Source of the DNA: Candidatus Dormiibacterota bacterium
GTDB taxonomy: Bacteria; Chloroflexota; Dormibacteria; Aeolococcales; Aeolococcaceae
Reading direction: 5' to 3'
Length of the DNA: 59,127 nt
Assembly (NCBI GenBank): GCA_003153505.1
Contig: PLZA01000027.1
Coordinates: forward strand, 1-59,127
A program made the translations under genes and the position numbers. Positions 15,956 to 26,837 of this stretch are shown here, in pieces. The notes beneath the pieces are model-generated. The model worked only from the letters and a program-made list of their open reading frames with translations. It did no database searches and was not told the DNA's origin. Within the stretch, counting starts at the first letter, position 1. Every line of letters starts with the position of its first letter.

Positions 15956-17538
15956 CCCAGCGCCAGATCTACGCGGTGCTCGGCGCCCTGATGCTGGGGA
16001 TGCTCCTCGCCGCCCTCGATCAGACGATCGTCGCCACCTCGCTGCCGACGATCGTCGGCGACCTCGGTGGTCTGAACCAGCTGTCGTGGGTGGTCACCTC
16101 CTACCTGCTCGCCTCGACAGTCTCCACTCCGCTCTACGGAAAGCTCGGCGACCTGTACGGGCGCAAGTTCCTCTTCCAGGCCGCGATCGTCATCTTCATC
16201 GTCGGATCGATGCTCGCCGGTCTCTCCCAGAACATGCTGGAGCTCATCGGTTTCCGGGCCATCCAGGGCATCGGCGCCGGCGGGCTCATGGTCGGCGCGC
16301 AGGCGATCATCGGCGACGTCGTTCCGCCCCGCGAGCGCGGCAAGTACCAGGGATGGATGGGCGGCGTGTTCGCGCTGGCCAGCGTCGCCGGACCGCTCAT
16401 CGGAGGATTCCTCACCGACGACGTGTCGTGGCGCTGGATCTTCTACATCAACGTCCCGATCGCGGGTGTGGCGCTCTTCGTCACCGCGACCGTGTTGAAG
16501 ACTCACACACGCCGCATCTCGCACAGCATCGACTGGCTCGGAGCATTCTTCCTGGCCGCCGGCGCCTCGGCACTCATCCTGATGACCACCTGGGGCGGCA
16601 CGCAGTACGCGTGGCTGTCACTGCCGATCTTCGCCCTCGGGATCATCGGCGTGGTGATGCTTGCCTGCTTCATCGTCGTCGAGCGGCGCGTCAGGGAGCC
16701 AATCCTCCCCTTCCGCCTCTTCCGCATCCAGGTGTTCAACGTCGCCAGCGGCGTCGGCTTCGTGATCGGGTTCGCGATGTTCGGGGCGATCACATTCCTC
16801 CCCGTCTTCCTCCAGCTCGTCGACGGCGCGAGTGCGACGAGCTCGGGGCTCAACATCCTTCCGCTGATGGCGGGGCTGCTCACGGCGTCGATCACGAGCG
16901 GTCAGCTGATCAGCCGTCGGGGGCGCTACAAGATCTTCCCGGTGGTGGGCACCGCGCTGGCTGCGATCGGCGTCTTCCTGCTGTCGACCATCGACCCGCA
17001 GACCCCGCGCTTCCTCCTCTCGGTGTACATGGTGGTGCTCGGCCTCGGGCTCGGCTGCGTCATGCAGGTTCTAGTCATTGCCGTCCAAAACGCGGTCGAG
17101 CAGCGCGACCTCGGCGTCGGGACCAGCTCGGCCACCTTCCTGCGCTCGATGGGGGCTTCGTTCGGCGTGGCGATCTTCGGCGCCATCTTCAGCAACGAGC
17201 TCGCCGCCAACCTCAAGCGGAACCTGCCCGCCAGCGCCCTACACTCGGGCATCAATCCCGCCTCCCTGGAGGGCAACCCGGCACAGCTTGCCAAACTGCC
17301 GGCGGCGATCCACACCGGGCTCATCAACGCGGTGTCTGAGTCGCTGCACGTGGTGTTCCTCACCGCAGTACCGATCCTGGTGGTGGCGTTCTTCCTCACC
17401 CTGCTGATCAAGGAGATCCCTCTGCGGACCAAGGCTCGTGGCATCCCGGCTGCCGACGAGCCCGCCGGACTGGATCTGGCAACGGACCTCGGCGGTGCAG
17501 CGCCCGTAGAGGCGGGCGTGGGCTCCGAGCTGATCTAG
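15952..17538 (+). CDS. MFS transporter, DHA2 (14-TM, EmrB/QacA type) drug:proton antiporter
   Basis: A 528-residue integral membrane protein with about 14 hydrophobic segments. Family motifs include [20 protein letters not shown] (the start of DHA2 pumps), [15 protein letters not shown] (motif A) and [20 protein letters not shown] (motif B region). Such pumps export hydrophobic drugs or cations using the proton gradient. The GTG start overlaps the MarR stop by 4 nt, so the two are co-translated and the pump is presumably induced when the regulator binds its ligand. The soluble C-terminal tail is short. Confidence 0.92.
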   Translation: MTQRQIYAVLGALMLGMLLAALDQTIVATSLPTIVGDLGGLNQLSWVVTSYLLASTVSTPLYGKLGDLYGRKFLFQAAIVIFIVGSMLAGLSQNMLELIGFRAIQGIGAGGLMVGAQAIIGDVVPPRERGKYQGWMGGVFALASVAGPLIGGFLTDDVSWRWIFYINVPIAGVALFVTATVLKTHTRRISHSIDWLGAFFLAAGASALILMTTWGGTQYAWLSLPIFALGIIGVVMLACFIVVERRVREPILPFRLFRIQVFNVASGVGFVIGFAMFGAITFLPVFLQLVDGASATSSGLNILPLMAGLLTASITSGQLISRRGRYKIFPVVGTALAAIGVFLLSTIDPQTPRFLLSVYMVVLGLGLGCVMQVLVIAVQNAVEQRDLGVGTSSATFLRSMGASFGVAIFGAIFSNELAANLKRNLPASALHSGINPASLEGNPAQLAKLPAAIHTGLINAVSESLHVVFLTAVPILVVAFFLTLLIKEIPLRTKARGIPAADEPAGLDLATDLGGAAPVEAGVGSELI

Positions 17539-17725
17539 CGTCTAGCGTCGGGCGCGACCCACCCGGCGAGCAGCCCGTCCTCGGCGACGAGCACCACGCG
17601 CTTGGTTCGGGCTGTGGGAGGCGTCGCCTGCTCCGGCGCACGCAGCGGCATCGGGTCCATGGTCATCGCGTGCGTGATTCTCACGCAATGCGAGGGACGG
17701 TGACGACCGGGCTAGACTGACTGCG
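17539..17725. other. Intergenic region between MFS gene and solenoid gene
   Basis: 187 nt without a convincing gene. It contains TAGACT at 17713-17718, 7 nt before the next ATG and probably its -10 box. A 43-codon open frame on the minus strand (17535-17666) has no ribosome-binding site or recognisable content and is not called. Confidence 0.4.
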
Positions 17726-18289
17726 ATGACGGTGGAGCGCAGGCGGAGGATCGTGATCGCGGCAGGTATCGGCCTGCTCGCGACCATCACCGCCACCCGC
17801 GTCCTCGCACTCCGTCGCGAGCTCTCCAAGGATGTCGAGGAGCCGGATCCGAGTGCCGGCAGCGTGCTCACGAGCAACAGCGTGGCCGTCGCCGGCAGCG
17901 CGCTCACCGTCGAGAGCTCGGCTGTCGCGGGCAGCGTCGCGACGCGCCGCTCGACCGCTGTGGCCGGATCCGCCGCGACCTCATATTCGTCGGCAGTGGC
18001 CGGTTCCGCGTTGACCCGGGGATCCGCCGCCGTGGCGGGGAGCGCCGCGACGGGTTTCAGCGCAGCGGTCATCCGAAGCACCGGCACCTTCGCGAGCGCC
18101 GCGGTGGCGGGCAGCGTGCTGACGTTCTTCAGCGCCGCGATACGGCGCTCCGTGTTGACGATCGGATGCCTTCGCTGCACGCGATGCATCGCGTGCGTCG
18201 CCTGTTCCGACTGCATCGACTGCACCGGCTGCGTCGGATGCCGCGGCCTCCGTGGCGCAGTGGGAAAGGTCGGGGTCAGCGCCCGGTGA
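17726..18289 (+). CDS. Membrane-anchored beta-solenoid-like protein with Cys-x-x ladder
   Basis: A 187-residue protein. Residues 8-29 are a single N-terminal membrane anchor. Residues 52-147 are exactly eight 12-residue repeats of the form S-x-A-V-A-G-S-x-x-T-x-x, e.g. [12 protein letters not shown]. From residue 148 the Ser positions give way to Cys, giving nine cysteines every third residue (148 to 172, [13 protein letters not shown] and so on), and the chain ends [14 protein letters not shown]. The 6/12-residue periodicity fits a left-handed parallel beta-helix in which equivalent residues stack. I recall similar unnamed proteins in high-GC Gram-positives but no function. The last 14 nt overlap the convergent ilvD gene. 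Confidence 0.75.
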   Translation: MTVERRRRIVIAAGIGLLATITATRVLALRRELSKDVEEPDPSAGSVLTSNSVAVAGSALTVESSAVAGSVATRRSTAVAGSAATSYSSAVAGSALTRGSAAVAGSAATGFSAAVIRSTGTFASAAVAGSVLTFFSAAIRRSVLTIGCLRCTRCIACVACSDCIDCTGCVGCRGLRGAVGKVGVSAR

Positions 18290-19955
18290 CCGCCCCCAGG
18301 CTCGCGGACGAAACGGTGGCCGCGTACTTGGCGAAAACGCCGGTCGTATAGCGCCTGACCGGCGGCGCCCACGTCGCGAGGCGTGTGGCAATCTCCGAGT
18401 CATCCACCTCGACATCGATGCGACGGGCGGGGACATCGATGTTCACGATGTCACCATCCCGGACAGCGGCGAGCGCACCGCCGAGCGCCGCCTCCGGGGC
18501 GATATGGGCGACCATGAAGCCATGGGTTGCCCCTGAGAACCGGCCGTCGGTGATCAGCGCCACCGAGTCGCTCAGTCCCGCGCCGACGATGGCTCCGGTC
18601 ACCCCGAGCATCTCGCGCATGCCGGGCCCTCCGACCGGGCCCTCGTAGCGGATCACGACCACGTCGCCGGCGTGCACAGCACCATCGCGCACCGCCGCGA
18701 ACGCCTCCTCTTCCGAATCGAAGACGCGGGCCGGCCCACGATGCGAGTCGCGGTCGTTGCCGGCGAGCTTGACCACGCAGCCGTCAGCAGCGATATTGCC
18801 GCGCAGAACTGCGATCCCGCCGTGCTTGCGCAGCGGTGCGTCGGCCGCTCGAATCACCTGCTGGCCGGGCGTCTCCACTGCGGCGGCAGCCACTTCGGCG
18901 ATCGTCCGTCCGTCGACAGTGAGAGCGTCGCCATGGAGCAGCCCCAGCGCGAGCAGGCGTTGCATGAGGACGCTGAGCCCACCCGCCGCGAAGACGTCGG
19001 TGGCGACGAACCGACCGCCTGGACGGAGATCGGCGAGGATCGGCGTCCGTGCGCAGATGACATCGAAATCGTCGATCTCGAGGGCGACGCCGGCCTCCGC
19101 AGCGATCGCAAGCAGGTGGAGCACCGCGTTGGTCGATCCGCCACTTGCGGAGAACGACGCAATGGCGTTCTCGAAGGCGGCACGAGTGACAATCGACCGA
19201 GCATTTGTGCCCGCCTCGACAAGCTGCACCGCCAGCCGGCCCGCGGCCTCCGCGACCACCGGTTTATCGGGATGAGTCGCCGGGACTGCGTTGGCGCCGG
19301 CGGGCGACAGCCCGAGGAACTCGAGCGCAGTGCTCATCGTGTTCGCGGTGTACTGGCCAGCACACGCGCCCGCCCCAGGACAGGCGTGCTCCTCCACCGC
19401 GCGAAGCTCATCGGCGTCGATCCGGCCGGCGTTGTATGCGCCGACAGCCTCGAAGACATCCTGGACGGTGAGGTCACGGCCGTGCAGGTGTCCAGGCTGG
19501 ATCGTGCCGCCGTAGAGCACAAGGCCCGGGATGTCCAGGCGGCTCAGCGCCATCGCTGCCGCGGGGATTGTCTTGTCACAACCGACGATGAGCACGAGCC
19601 CATCGAAGCTGTGCCCCCGAGTGACCAGCTCGATCGAGTCCGCGATCAAGTCACGGGACACCAGCGATGCCTTCATCCCCTGCGTTCCCATGGTCACGCC
19701 ATCGCTGACCGCGATGGTGTTGAACTCCATGGGCGTGCCGCCGGCAGCACGGACACCCTCCTTGACCCGCTCGGCGAGGGTGCGGTGGTTCCAGTTGCAG
19801 GGCATGGTCTCGATCCAGGAATGACCGACGCCGATGATCGGCTTCTCGAGGTCCTCTCGGCTGAAACCGATCGCGCGGAGCATCGCACGGGCAGGCGCGC
19901 GGTCCGGACCCTGCAGCATCACAGAGCTGGGGCGCGTCGACGGTGTCTCAGGCAT
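18276..19955 (-). CDS. ilvD: Dihydroxy-acid dehydratase
   Basis: A 559-residue IlvD/Edd-family Fe-S dehydratase, which converts 2,3-dihydroxy-isovalerate or -methylvalerate to the 2-keto acids of valine and isoleucine synthesis. Visible motifs are [20 protein letters not shown] (cluster Cys), [36 protein letters not shown] (cluster Cys) and [12 protein letters not shown]. It is divergent from the ilvB-cimA operon and supplies the only step that operon lacks. ATG 19955 is preferred because TATGCT (19963-19968, minus strand) lies 7 nt upstream; ATG 19967 and TTG 19976 are alternatives. Confidence 0.95.
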   Translation of the reverse strand: MPETPSTRPSSVMLQGPDRAPARAMLRAIGFSREDLEKPIIGVGHSWIETMPCNWNHRTLAERVKEGVRAAGGTPMEFNTIAVSDGVTMGTQGMKASLVSRDLIADSIELVTRGHSFDGLVLIVGCDKTIPAAAMALSRLDIPGLVLYGGTIQPGHLHGRDLTVQDVFEAVGAYNAGRIDADELRAVEEHACPGAGACAGQYTANTMSTALEFLGLSPAGANAVPATHPDKPVVAEAAGRLAVQLVEAGTNARSIVTRAAFENAIASFSASGGSTNAVLHLLAIAAEAGVALEIDDFDVICARTPILADLRPGGRFVATDVFAAGGLSVLMQRLLALGLLHGDALTVDGRTIAEVAAAAVETPGQQVIRAADAPLRKHGGIAVLRGNIAADGCVVKLAGNDRDSHRGPARVFDSEEEAFAAVRDGAVHAGDVVVIRYEGPVGGPGMREMLGVTGAIVGAGLSDSVALITDGRFSGATHGFMVAHIAPEAALGGALAAVRDGDIVNIDVPARRIDVEVDDSEIATRLATWAPPVRRYTTGVFAKYAATVSSASLGAVTGR

Positions 19956-19994
19956 CCGGGGAAGCATACGGTGCAACCGTCACAGCTCCGTGTA

Positions 19995-20024
19995 TTGACG
20001 CCGGGAACCTTCAGGTCGTATTCT
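19995..20024 (+). promoter_or_regulatory. Promoter of the ilv-leu operon
   Basis: TTGACG (19995-20000), an 18-nt spacer and TATTCT (20019-20024) form the best sigma70-like promoter in the window. The predicted transcription start is about 20031, only 3-4 nt before the leader peptide ATG. It lies back-to-back with the ilvD promoter. Confidence 0.7.
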
Positions 20025-20034
20025 CTGCGCCGAG

Positions 20035-20127
20035 ATGTCGTACGGCTTCGCGCTGGTCCTGCTGGTAGGCCTGCTCCTGATTAGGAGCGGGGCTTTCATG
20101 CTTCAGGGCAGGCGCGTGCGCAGGTAG
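20035..20127 (+). CDS. ilv leader peptide (attenuator), 30 aa
   Basis: A 30-codon open frame starts at ATG 20035 and ends at TAG 20125-20127. Residues 7-16 read LVLLVGLLLI, so nine of ten consecutive codons are Leu, Val or Ile, the three products of the downstream pathway. It is followed 25 nt later by an intrinsic terminator. This is the classic layout of ribosome-mediated attenuation: stalling at starved Leu/Val/Ile codons should prevent the terminator from forming. A hairpin GCTCCT-GATT-AGGAGC lies within the coding region over the last of these codons. The almost absent 5' UTR means translation probably starts on a leaderless or near-leaderless transcript. Confidence 0.8.
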   Translation: MSYGFALVLLVGLLLIRSGAFMLQGRRVRR

Positions 20128-20152
20128 GCACAGCACCAAGCCGGAACCAAGC

Positions 20153-20184
20153 AAAAGGCCCCCTCCCAGGAGGGGGCCTTTTTT
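20153..20184 (+). terminator. Intrinsic terminator of the ilv attenuator
   Basis: A 9-10 bp GC stem (GGCCCCCTCC / GGAGGGGGCC) flanked by AAAA on the left and a run of six T on the right. It lies between the leader peptide and the first structural gene of the operon, so it must be read through for expression. Confidence 0.9.
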
Positions 20185-20216
20185 CGTCCCGGCACAACCC
20201 GATTGGAGGAACAGTC

Positions 20217-20414
20217 ATGGCTACCCCCGGACAGGCGCCCGCCCCCTATGACGGCATGGGTACACCGACTCGCCGGGATGCGAGCACCCACGACGACGGC
20301 AACCAGGCCGAACGCCTCGACTCCGCGCGCGCGGATCGTTTCGCTCCTGGCACCCCCCGGCACGACGAGAGCGAAGAGTTCGTGCGCCGATCGCTCAATC
20401 GCTACTACCAATGA
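20217..20414 (+). CDS. Uncharacterised 65-aa protein coupled to ilvB
   Basis: A good ribosome-binding site (GGAGGAAC) precedes ATG 20217. The 65-residue product is hydrophilic and probably unstructured for the first 45 residues (Pro, Asp, Arg, Thr rich), then ends with a short charged helix, DESEEFVRRSLNRYYQ. Its TGA overlaps the ilvB ATG (ATGA), so translation of ilvB is probably coupled to it. It has no membrane segment or cofactor motif. It could be a translational-coupling cistron, a partner of acetolactate synthase, or a regulator of the pathway; nothing in the sequence decides. I do not recognise the family. Confidence 0.7.
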   Translation: MATPGQAPAPYDGMGTPTRRDASTHDDGNQAERLDSARADRFAPGTPRHDESEEFVRRSLNRYYQ

Positions 20415-22174
20415 TCACCACCCGAACGGATCAACGCTCGAGTGCGGCTCCGGCGACAGCAGCAAGCCCCGACGGCCTGGCCGAGCCGCCTCGCATGCTC
20501 ACCGGTGCGCAGGTCGCCCTCGAATCGCTCATCCGCGAGGGTGTCGACACGATCTTTGGATATCCAGGCGGCGCCAACCTGTGGCTGTACCGGTACCTTC
20601 CCGACTACCCGGCGCTGCATCACGTCCTCGTGCGCCACGAGCAGGGCGGAGCCCATGCCGCTGACGGCTATGCGCGCAGCAAGCGGGGATCGGTCGGCGT
20701 CGTCTTCGCGACCAGCGGCCCCGGGGCACTGAATCTCGTCACCGGGCTCGCCACCGCCTACATGGACTCGGTTCCCGTGGTCGCGATCACCGGTCAGGTG
20801 CCGTCGACCGCAATCGGCACCGACAGCTTCCAGGAGTCCGATGTCATCGGCTCGACCATGTCGGTCGTGAAGCACTCCTACCTCATCACGCGAGCCGAGG
20901 ACATCGCGCCAACGATCAAGGAGGCGTTCCACATCGCTCGGACCGGACGTCCGGGACCGGTGCTGATCGACTTCCCGAAGGATCTCCAGGCAGCGGTCAC
21001 CGCCTTCAACTACCCGGACGCTCCGGTGCGGCGCCGGTCCTACCCGGCACCACCGCGGCCCGACCCCGCGAAGCTCCGCCATATCGCTGAGCTGATCAAG
21101 GGCGCGAAGCGCCCGGTGATCCTCGCCGGGCGCGGGGTGCTCATCGCCCGCGCCGAGGAGGAGCTTGCGGAGCTGGCGCACCAAGCGCACATCCCCGTCG
21201 GCTGGACGCTGCTCGGCACCGGCGCCTTCCCGGTGACCGACCCGCTGGCTCTGCAGATGGTGGGGTTCATGGGAGCCGGATACACGAACAAGGCGGTCTG
21301 CGAGGCTGACGTGCTGATCATGGTGGGGATGCGCTGTGACGACCGGGTGACCACCCGGCTCGACTCATTCGCACCGCGCGTCGAGCACCTCGTGCACATC
21401 GACATCGACCCTGCGGAGATCGGCAAGAACGTCATCCCGCACGTGAGCGTCGTCGCCGACGCGAAGGTGGCGCTGCGCGAGCTCAACCTGCTCGTCGAGC
21501 CCAAGCGTGAGCATCAGTGGCTCACCCAGGTCGACCAGTGGAAGGAAGAGCATCCGGTGCGCTTCACCACCCACACGGGACTGCTCCAGCCCCAGCAAGT
21601 CCTCGAGGCGATGTACGCGCGCTGCGAGGACGAGGCGATCGTGCTCGCAGACGTCGGCCAGAACCAGATCTGGGCGGCGCTCTGGTTCAACTACAGCAAG
21701 CCGGGCCTGTTCCTCAACTCGGGCGGGACCGGAACCATGGGGTACGCGTTTCCGGCGTCCATGGGCGCGAAGCTTGCCAACCCCGGCAAGACGGTGTTCT
21801 GCGTCACCGGCGAGGGCGGTTTTGTCATGAACATGCAGGAGATGGCGACGATGGTCGAGAACAACATCGACGTCAACGTCATCATCCTCAACAACTCCTC
21901 GCTGGGCATGGTCCGTCAGTTCCAAGACGACTTCTACGACGGGGTCCGATCTGCTGTCGATCTGACGTTCACCCCCGACTTCGTCAAGCTCGGCGACGCC
22001 TTCGGGATGAAGGCGATGTCGACCGACCGCCTCGAGGACGTCGGGCGCCTGCTGGACGAAGCGATGGCGCACAAGGGCCCGGTGCTGCTCAACTTCAACA
22101 TCGACCCCAACGCGAACGTCTACCCCATCGTGCCCCTCGGCATGGGCATGCTCGACTTCGTCGAGGCGAGCTGA
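20411..22174 (+). CDS. ilvB: Acetolactate synthase, large (catalytic) subunit
   Basis: A 587-residue ThDP enzyme, which condenses two pyruvates to acetolactate or pyruvate plus 2-ketobutyrate to acetohydroxybutyrate. The N-terminal domain has FGYPGGANLWLYRYL and RHEQGGAHAADGYARS, with the catalytic Glu, followed by VVFATSGPGALNLVTGLA. The C-terminal ThDP domain has MGYAFPASMGAKLA and GEGGFVMNMQEMATM. The usual metal-ligand motif is GDG; here the Asp is Glu (codon at 21812-21814), a conservative but unusual change. It is the first enzyme gene of the operon, coupled upstream to the 65-residue protein and downstream to ilvN. Confidence 0.95.
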   Translation: MITTRTDQRSSAAPATAASPDGLAEPPRMLTGAQVALESLIREGVDTIFGYPGGANLWLYRYLPDYPALHHVLVRHEQGGAHAADGYARSKRGSVGVVFATSGPGALNLVTGLATAYMDSVPVVAITGQVPSTAIGTDSFQESDVIGSTMSVVKHSYLITRAEDIAPTIKEAFHIARTGRPGPVLIDFPKDLQAAVTAFNYPDAPVRRRSYPAPPRPDPAKLRHIAELIKGAKRPVILAGRGVLIARAEEELAELAHQAHIPVGWTLLGTGAFPVTDPLALQMVGFMGAGYTNKAVCEADVLIMVGMRCDDRVTTRLDSFAPRVEHLVHIDIDPAEIGKNVIPHVSVVADAKVALRELNLLVEPKREHQWLTQVDQWKEEHPVRFTTHTGLLQPQQVLEAMYARCEDEAIVLADVGQNQIWAALWFNYSKPGLFLNSGGTGTMGYAFPASMGAKLANPGKTVFCVTGEGGFVMNMQEMATMVENNIDVNVIILNNSSLGMVRQFQDDFYDGVRSAVDLTFTPDFVKLGDAFGMKAMSTDRLEDVGRLLDEAMAHKGPVLLNFNIDPNANVYPIVPLGMGMLDFVEAS

Positions 22175-22758
22175 TGACCCAGAGCCGGCTGCTCTCGGTG
22201 CTGGTCGACAACAAGCCCGGCGTTCTCCAGCGGGTCGCGTCGATGATCCGGCGGCGTGGCTTCAACATCGACTCGCTCTCGGTCGGCCCAACCGACGACG
22301 ACACGATCTCCCGGATGACCATCACCGTCCACGTCGGCCGTCAGCAGGCGGAGCAGGCCACCAAACAGCTGGCCAAGCTCATCGACGTCATCACCATCGA
22401 CGACATCACGGGACTGCGCAACGTTGCGCACGAACTGGTCCTGATCCGCATGCAAGCGCCCCCGGGCGAGCGCACGGAGCTGCTGAACCTGGTCGGTATC
22501 TTCCGGGGGCGGATCGTCGACGTCGCCGCCAGCTCGGTGATCATCGAAGTGACCGGCAGCGCCGAGAAGATCGACAACTTCATCGAGCTGATGCGGCCCT
22601 ACGGGATCAAGGAGCTCGCACGCAGTGGCGTCGTCGCGCTCGTGCGCGGGGACCAGGCGCGCATCCGTCTCATGGACTTCGCGATCGACGGCGATGAGCC
22701 GCAGACAGAGCCGGCGCGCCTGCAGGGCGTGGCCGGCGACACCACCGGCACCGTGTGA
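22174..22758 (+). CDS. ilvN: Acetolactate synthase, small (regulatory) subunit
   Basis: A 194-residue protein. The N-terminal ACT domain (LLSVLVDNKPGVLQRVASMI, FNIDSLSVGPT) binds valine in characterised homologues and confers feedback inhibition. The C-terminal domain includes ELVLIRMQAPP, VVDVAASSVIIEVTGS-like strands and MRPYGIKELARSGVVAL, which activate the large subunit. The ATG shares one base with the ilvB stop (TGATG). The length is slightly above the usual 160-170 because of a Glu/Gly/Thr-rich tail. It works as a heteromer with IlvB. Confidence 0.95.
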   Translation: MTQSRLLSVLVDNKPGVLQRVASMIRRRGFNIDSLSVGPTDDDTISRMTITVHVGRQQAEQATKQLAKLIDVITIDDITGLRNVAHELVLIRMQAPPGERTELLNLVGIFRGRIVDVAASSVIIEVTGSAEKIDNFIELMRPYGIKELARSGVVALVRGDQARIRLMDFAIDGDEPQTEPARLQGVAGDTTGTV

Positions 22759-22783
22759 TCAAGCGTAGAGGAGGCAGCGATCA

Positions 22784-23835
<1,052 letters not shown>

Positions 23836-23839
<4 letters not shown>

Positions 23840-25419
23840 CCGAGTCGCTCACGATTCTCGACACGACGCTGCGCGACGGCGAGCAGTCCCCTGGGGTCGC
23901 GCTCAACGCCGAGGACAAGCTCCAGATCGCGCACCAGCTGGCGCGTCTCAAGGTCGACGTCATCGAGGCGGGTTTCCCGCACAGCTCACCGGGCGACTTC
24001 GCGGCGGTGAAGGCGATCGCCGAGCAGGTCGACGGCGCGGTGATCGCCGGACTCTCACGCTGCTTCGAAGACGACGTGCGTGCCTGTGCCGCAGCGCTCG
24101 CACCGGCGGCGCGCGCGCGCATCCACGTGTTCATCGGCACCTCGCCGATCCATCGTGAGGGCCAGTTGCGCATGACCCAGCGCGAGGTGCACGACAGAGC
24201 TGTCGCGATGACGGCGCTGGCAAAGACATTCCGTGAGGACGTCGAGTTCTCCCCCATGGATGCGAGTCGCACCGAGCGCGAGTACCTCGCGGAGGTGGTG
24301 AACAGCTGTATCGAGGCAGGCGCGACCACGATCAACCTGCCCGACACCGTCGGCTACGCGACACCCGATGAATGGCGCGGCCTCATTGCATGGATGTACG
24401 AGCAGGTGCCGGCGCTCCGGGATGTCGTGCTCTCGGTGCACTGCCACAATGACCTCGGCCTGGCAACCGCCAACTCACTGGTCAGCGTGCTCGGTGGCGC
24501 GCGCCAGATCGAGACGTGTGTCAACGGTATCGGCGAGCGAGCCGGCAATGCGGCCCTCGAGGAGGTGGCCATGGCCACCCGCCTGCATCCGGAGGTGTAT
24601 GGCGTGACAACCCAGCTCGACCACACCCAGCTCTATCGCACGTCGCGCCTCGTCTCGCAGCTCACGGGCATGCTCGTACAGCCCAACAAGTCGGTGGTCG
24701 GGGCCAATGCCTTCGCGCATCACTCCGGCATCCACCAGGACGGGATGCTCAAGGACCGGCGGACGTTCGAGATCATGGAACCTGGGCAGGTTGGCGCCGG
24801 CTCGACCCTCGTGCTCGGCAAGTTGAGCGGGCGTCACGCCCTGCGTGACCGGCTCGAACAGCTGGGCTACCGTCTGGACGGCGACGAGTTGCAACGTGCC
24901 TTCGTGCGCTTCAAGGGCCTCGCCGATCGCAAACGCGATGTGACGGATCGAGACCTCGAGGCGATCGTCGCCGACGAGCGCCAGGGCGCGACGGAGACGT
25001 TCCGCCTCGAACATCTGCAGGTCAGCTGTGGCACCAACCTGCGCCCGACGGCCACCGTCCGCATGATGCTGAGCGACGGCCTCAGCCACGAAGCCGTCTC
25101 GACCGGGGACGGCCCTGTCGACGCCACGTACCGCGCCATCGACATGCTCGTCCAGGTCAGGGCCGAGCTCGAGGAGTTTGCGATCCAGGCGATCACCGAG
25201 GGCATGGATGCCGTCGGTGAGGTGAGCGTGCGGCTGCGTCAGGATGGCGCGCTCAGCGCCGGCCACGGCGCCGACACGGACATCCTCGTCGCCGCCGCGA
25301 AAGCGTACGTGCACGCGCTGAACCGGCTGACCACCCGGCTGGCGGACGGCCCGAGGATCACCCCGGAACAGATGGTGATCAGCGGCGCGCCGATCGGCGC
25401 ACCGACGGCGGTGTCATGA
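23836..25419 (+). CDS. leuA: 2-Isopropylmalate synthase
   Basis: A 527-residue enzyme, which condenses acetyl-CoA with 2-ketoisovalerate in the first step of leucine synthesis. The TIM-barrel domain opens [20 protein letters not shown], with the metal-site Arg/Asp, and contains [20 protein letters not shown] and [17 protein letters not shown]. The C-terminal LeuA allosteric domain ([19 protein letters not shown] onward) is present, so leucine feedback is expected. It is distinct from the CimA paralogue at the operon end: LeuA has the GNAALEEV signature and the His-x-His pattern of synthases. It is coupled by 4-nt overlaps on both sides. Confidence 0.94.
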
Positions 25420-26837
25420 CGCCGCAAACCCTCTTCGACAAGATCTGGGACTCGCACATCGTGGCCGAGCGGCCCGGAGAGCCATCCCTGGTCTACGTTG
25501 ACCTGCACCTGGTCCACGAGGTCACGTCCCCGCAGGCATTCGAGGGCCTGCGGCTCGAAGGCCGGACGGTGCGCAGGCCGGGCCTGGTTGTTGCCACGAT
25601 GGACCACAACGTCCCCACCGACGGCGACGGGATCAGTGGTGCCGACGCGATGAGCGTGGCGCAGATGGACGCGCTGCGCGCCAACTGCGACCAGTACGGG
25701 ATCTCCTGCTTCGGGGCCGGACACCGCTGGCAGGGCATCGTCCACGTGATCGGACCGGAGCTCGGGCTGACCATTCCGGGGACGATCGTGGTGTGCGGCG
25801 ACTCGCATACGGCCACGCACGGGGCCTTCGGGGCATTCGCACTGGGAATCGGAACGTCCGAGGTGGAGCATGTGCTGGCAACACAGTGTCTGCGCCAGTC
25901 CCGCCCGCTCACGATGCAGGTGCGCATCGAGGGGACCCTGCCGGTCGGCGTCACCGCGAAGGATGCGGCGCTGGGGGTCCTCAACGCCATCGGCACTGCG
26001 GGCGCCGCGGGTCACGTTGTCGAGTACACCGGCCCGGTCGTGCGTGGATTCTCGATGGAACAGCGAATGACCTTGTGCAACCTCACCATCGAGGGCGGCG
26101 GCCGCGCCGGGATGATCGCGCCGGACGCGACCACCTTCGCGTACATCAAGCACCGGCCCTATGCGCCCACCGGAGCCGATTGGGACGATGCGGTGGCGGC
26201 GTGGAGCGACCTGCACAGCGATGAGGGCGCGGCATTCGACCGCGTGGTCACCATCGATGCAGCGACGCTGGAACCGACCGTGACGTGGGGGACGACGCCG
26301 GCGCAATCGGTCCCGGTGACCGGGCGAGTTCCGGACCCGGCGTCGTTCGAGGATGCCGCCGAGCGCGAGTCGGCCGTGCGCGCACTCGCCTACATGGGAC
26401 TCGAAGCGGGCATGGCCATCGAGGACATCAAGCTGGACACGGTCTTCATCGGCTCGTGCACCAACGGCCGCATCGAGGATCTGCGCGCCGCGGCGGCGAT
26501 GCTCGATGGCAGGCGCGTGCACGACGGCATTCGCGTCCTCGTGGTGCCGGGATCGGCCCAGGTGAAGGTGCAGGCGGAGGCCGAGGGTCTCGATGCGATC
26601 TTCACCGGCGCCGGCGCCGAGTGGCGCAACCCGGGGTGCTCCATGTGCCTCGGGATGAACCCGGACATCCTCCAACCCGGGGAGCGGTGCGCCAGCACGA
26701 GCAACCGGAATTTCGAAGGCCGTCAGGGACGCGGGGGCCGCACCCACCTGGTGTCGCCCGCCATGGCCGCGGCTGCCGCAGTCGAAGGCCGTTTTGTCGA
26801 TGTTCGCCGCCTGTCGATACCGGCGGGACGGGGATGA
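25416..26837 (+). CDS. leuC: Isopropylmalate/citramalate isomerase, large subunit
   Basis: A 473-residue aconitase-family subunit. The three [4Fe-4S] Cys are visible in [16 protein letters not shown] and in [13 protein letters not shown]. Other family segments are [20 protein letters not shown] and [20 protein letters not shown]. With LeuD it interconverts 2- and 3-isopropylmalate; because CimA is encoded in the same operon, it likely also handles citramalate for isoleucine synthesis. Its start overlaps the leuA stop (ATGA) and its stop overlaps leuD. Confidence 0.95.
   Translation: MTPQTLFDKIWDSHIVAERPGEPSLVYVDLHLVHEVTSPQAFEGLRLEGRTVRRPGLVVATMDHNVPTDGDGISGADAMSVAQMDALRANCDQYGISCFGAGHRWQGIVHVIGPELGLTIPGTIVVCGDSHTATHGAFGAFALGIGTSEVEHVLATQCLRQSRPLTMQVRIEGTLPVGVTAKDAALGVLNAIGTAGAAGHVVEYTGPVVRGFSMEQRMTLCNLTIEGGGRAGMIAPDATTFAYIKHRPYAPTGADWDDAVAAWSDLHSDEGAAFDRVVTIDAATLEPTVTWGTTPAQSVPVTGRVPDPASFEDAAERESAVRALAYMGLEAGMAIEDIKLDTVFIGSCTNGRIEDLRAAAAMLDGRRVHDGIRVLVVPGSAQVKVQAEAEGLDAIFTGAGAEWRNPGCSMCLGMNPDILQPGERCASTSNRNFEGRQGRGGRTHLVSPAMAAAAAVEGRFVDVRRLSIPAGRG

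Noticed and set aside
17535..17666. 43-codon minus-strand open frame between the MFS and solenoid genes
   Set aside because: No ribosome-binding site, no -10 at leaderless distance and no recognisable sequence; could be real but unsupported.
17542..18372. 276-codon open frame antisense to the solenoid gene
   Set aside because: It also shows repeats, but only because the DNA is repetitive; it lacks a ribosome-binding site, and the sense strand has the anchor, register and -10 box.
25239..26747. 502-codon open frame antisense to leuC
   Set aside because: Shadow of GC-biased third positions; leuC with its cluster cysteines is clearly the real gene.
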